This document shows positions 61,708 through 64,000 of a stretch of DNA of 64,000 nucleotides, piece by piece. Position numbers and translations under genes: made by a program. The notes under the pieces were generated by a model. It saw nothing but the letters and a program-made list of their open reading frames with translations, did no database searches and had not been told where the DNA came from. This DNA comes from Erwinia psidii (GTDB lineage Bacteria; Pseudomonadota; Gammaproteobacteria; Enterobacterales; Enterobacteriaceae), in assembly GCF_003846135.1 (NCBI RefSeq), contig NZ_RHHM01000006.1, positions 186,001 to 250,000 of the forward strand, written 5' to 3'. Each line of letters starts with the position of its first letter. The stretch's first letter is position 1.

Positions 61708-64000
61708 ATGAGTTCCGAATTACTTTCACTGATACTGTTTATCGCTTCAGTCGTGCTTTACAGCTGCAAGGCTGGCAGAAACAGACTGTGGTTTGCAGCT
61801 ATTTTGCTGTTTCTGGGCATTTATATTCTGCTTAATGCCTCCATGCTGGCGAGCAATTATTTTACCGGAGAAGGGATCAATGACGCGGTAATTTATACTA
61901 TCACCAGCAGCCTGAATGGTGCAGGCGTCGGGAAATATCTCCTGCCGGGCATCGGGCTGATTGTTACTATGGCGTTATTGTTTGGCGTGCTTTCATGGGT
62001 TTTACGCCTGCGTAAAAGGCCCCATCACAGCAAAATATACAGCCTGATGGCGGTCATACTGGCTATCGCTTCGATCAAAACCACACCGGCTTATCAGCAG
62101 GTGACAGACCTGATCAAATCACAGGTAGGTAAAGGTAATTCAGACTTCTACAGCCACTATAAAGTGCCAGGTAAGCAAATTGGCGGCAACAAGCCCAATC
62201 TGGTTTACATTTATGCTGAAAGTCTGGAACGCACCTATTTCGATGAGAAGGCCTTTCCGGGCCTCGCGCCGGAACTGAGTAACATCAAGAACAATTCGCT
62301 GGACTTCAGCAATACTGAACAACTGCCCGGCACCGAATATACCATCGCAGGGATGGTGGCATCACAATGTGGTATCCCTTTATTCGCCCCATTCGACGGT
62401 AATGCCTCCAGTTCACTGTCGACCTTTTACCCGCAAAATATCTGCCTGGGTGACATCCTGAAATTCTCTGGTTATCAAAATTATTTCTATCAGGGTGCCA
62501 GTCTGAACTTTGCGGGTAAAGATATTTTCCTCTCTTCTCATGGCTTCGATCCCGACCATCTTTATGGATTTAACGAGCTGAAAAGTGTCGTCAAAGATGC
62601 AAGCTATCGCAATGACTGGGGCTGGTATGATGACACGCTGCTGGACGTGGTTTTTGACAAGTATCTGGAACTGGCCCGGCTTAACCGTCCTTTCTCACTG
62701 TTTGCCCTGACCGTGGATACGCATCATCCTGACGGTTTTATTTCCCGCAGTTGCCAGCGTCAGAGCTGGCCATATGCAGGCAAACCGAATAAATCCTTTG
62801 CCGCCGTGGCATGCAGTCAGGAGCATATCGCCCGGCTTATCGAACGTATTCGCGCTACGCCGTACTTTAAAAACACCATTATTGTGGTCAGCTCCGATCA
62901 TCTGGCGATGAACAATACCGCATGGAAATATCTCAACCAGCACGAGCGTCGCGATCTGTTCTTTATGGTGCGCGGCGATGCCCCCTCCGGTAAGGTTATC
63001 CCGGTCAGGCGCAGCACACTGGATAATGGGGCTACTGTACTGGATGCCATGGGCGGCGATAACTTCATCGGCCTGGGACGCAGCAGCCTGTCGACCATCT
63101 CGCTGGCTACCACCTATCTGAATCTGAAAGAAAAAATGATCGAGTGGAAGCCAGACATCATCAAATTGTGGAATTTCCCCAAAACCATCTCTGATTACCA
63201 TATCGACACGGTAAAAAACACCTTCACCTTCTCCGGCGTCCATTTTAAGCTGCCGCTGCTTCTGTCGGTCACAGCAAATAAAATAGAGCCGAAGTTTGAT
63301 GTTTACCTTGCCACACCGCTCAAGCAGCAGCTGGCAAAATTTGCCGCAGATGAAAAATTTGTCTGGATCGATCGCTGCTTCAAAATGGGCAGTATCTGGG
63401 ATAAAGGGCTGGAGCTTAACAGCAATTTATGCGTGGCCGATGGGACGCTCAACTCTCCACCGACCATTACCCAGATAACATCCGGCTCTGGCAGCGGGCG
63501 CGTTTCCTTCCGGCAAACCGGCGACCAGAGTGACGGGCAATATCAACATACCGTCACCCGCCTGAAGATCGCCGATGATGATTTGAAATACAGCGCTGAC
63601 GGCATTCTTTTTGCCCTTCCGGGCTTGCCTGAAGAGGTGCAGAAGGTATCCGGCCTGTCATATATCGACCCCTGGGGCGGACGCTGGTCGGATGCCAATC
63701 TGCAACCACAGGTCAGTATCCGCTATCGTGAACCATTGCCCACCTCATTTGATCTGGAACTGAGCGCACGCGCATTTGGTGACAACAGCCAGCAACCGTT
63801 TACGGTGAAAGCTGGTAACATCACACAGCAGTTCAGCCTGAGTCATACCGATAGCACAATCAGATTGCATTTCAGTCTTGCAGAGCCAACTGACACAATA
63901 GATATTCAGCCACCCAAACCACAGGAAACCGCCGAAGGAGCGATTGACGGCTTCAAAGCCCGCAAGCTGGGTATTGGCCTGAAAAGTCTGAAAATTATTC
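61708..64000 (+). CDS. opgB: Phosphoglycerol transferase I (OpgB/MdoB), cut by the window end
   Basis: 764 codons are visible and no stop is reached, so the gene runs past the right edge. The length is already that of E. coli OpgB (763), so little is missing. It transfers phosphoglycerol from phosphatidylglycerol to osmoregulated periplasmic glucans. The N-terminal third has four membrane segments (about 2-18, 27-50, 76-98 and 107-124). The periplasmic sulfatase-fold domain has NLVYIYAESLERTYFD with the metal-binding region, GTEYTIAGMVASQCGIPLF, DTHHPDGFISRSC and VVSSDHLAMNNTAW. The ATG at 61708 gives MSSELLSLILF, as in the family. Confidence 0.95.
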   Translation, partial: MSSELLSLILFIASVVLYSCKAGRNRLWFAAILLFLGIYILLNASMLASNYFTGEGINDAVIYTITSSLNGAGVGKYLLPGIGLIVTMALLFGVLSWVLRLRKRPHHSKIYSLMAVILAIASIKTTPAYQQVTDLIKSQVGKGNSDFYSHYKVPGKQIGGNKPNLVYIYAESLERTYFDEKAFPGLAPELSNIKNNSLDFSNTEQLPGTEYTIAGMVASQCGIPLFAPFDGNASSSLSTFYPQNICLGDILKFSGYQNYFYQGASLNFAGKDIFLSSHGFDPDHLYGFNELKSVVKDASYRNDWGWYDDTLLDVVFDKYLELARLNRPFSLFALTVDTHHPDGFISRSCQRQSWPYAGKPNKSFAAVACSQEHIARLIERIRATPYFKNTIIVVSSDHLAMNNTAWKYLNQHERRDLFFMVRGDAPSGKVIPVRRSTLDNGATVLDAMGGDNFIGLGRSSLSTISLATTYLNLKEKMIEWKPDIIKLWNFPKTISDYHIDTVKNTFTFSGVHFKLPLLLSVTANKIEPKFDVYLATPLKQQLAKFAADEKFVWIDRCFKMGSIWDKGLELNSNLCVADGTLNSPPTITQITSGSGSGRVSFRQTGDQSDGQYQHTVTRLKIADDDLKYSADGILFALPGLPEEVQKVSGLSYIDPWGGRWSDANLQPQVSIRYREPLPTSFDLELSARAFGDNSQQPFTVKAGNITQQFSLSHTDSTIRLHFSLAEPTDTIDIQPPKPQETAEGAIDGFKARKLGIGLKSLKII

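Overview
This window looks like a chromosomal segment of an enterobacterium of the Erwinia/Pantoea type (Erwiniaceae). Gene content and order follow the Escherichia coli chromosome around exbDB-metC, parC-plsC-ftsP, parE-nudF-tolC, ribB-ubiK-hldE-glnE and rpsU-dnaG-rpoD. The protein sequences diverge clearly from E. coli, and a periplasmic PheC-type dehydratase, known from Erwinia herbicola/Pantoea, is present. No rRNA, tRNA or CRISPR array was seen. The assignment rests on remembered family sequences and synteny; no search was run.

Layout. 0-2.5 kb: a broken type III export (FlhB/SctU) gene, a secreted LprI-N-like protein and ylaC. 2.5-6.6 kb: a YdcR-type regulator, a YghA-like dehydrogenase and a citrate transporter with a probable CRP site. 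6.6-7.3 kb: a gene graveyard with the left end of an IS6/IS26-type element. 7.3-14.4 kb: exbD-exbB under a Fur box, metC, yghB, then a decayed patch (IS3-group remnant and metallophosphoesterase pseudogene), then yqhC and dkgA with yqhD missing between them. 14.8-22.1 kb: a small DUF1471 protein, the parC-plsC-ftsP operon, pheC, mdaB and ygiN. 22.2-27.7 kb: an accessory block with a nucleoside hydrolase, two adjacent Tat-exported hydrolase genes that are each broken by one frameshift, and a methyltransferase/TetR divergent pair with a palindromic operator. 28-37 kb: the nudF-yqiB-cpdA-yqiA-parE operon, tolC, ygiB-ygiC and ygiD.

37-40.6 kb is the most interesting accessory island. A dead serine recombinase is followed by two tandem PAAR spike proteins that share a C-terminal extension, a putative cysteine-peptidase effector (Cys-His-Asp pattern) and a lipoprotein that is a good immunity candidate. 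It looks like an orphan type VI secretion cargo cassette inserted between ygiD and ribB.

40.7-58.4 kb is core: ribB with its FMN riboswitch and promoter, ubiK, the ygiF-glnE-hldE operon, ygiM, cca, uppP, folB, plsY, tsaD and the rpsU-dnaG-rpoD macromolecular synthesis operon. Between plsY and tsaD sits a 95-residue gene with a double-glycine-type leader and a near-consensus promoter, a candidate microcin precursor. 58.4-64 kb: a degenerate IS200/IS605 element, mug, a LysR regulator divergent from a tautomerase gene, and opgB running off the window end.
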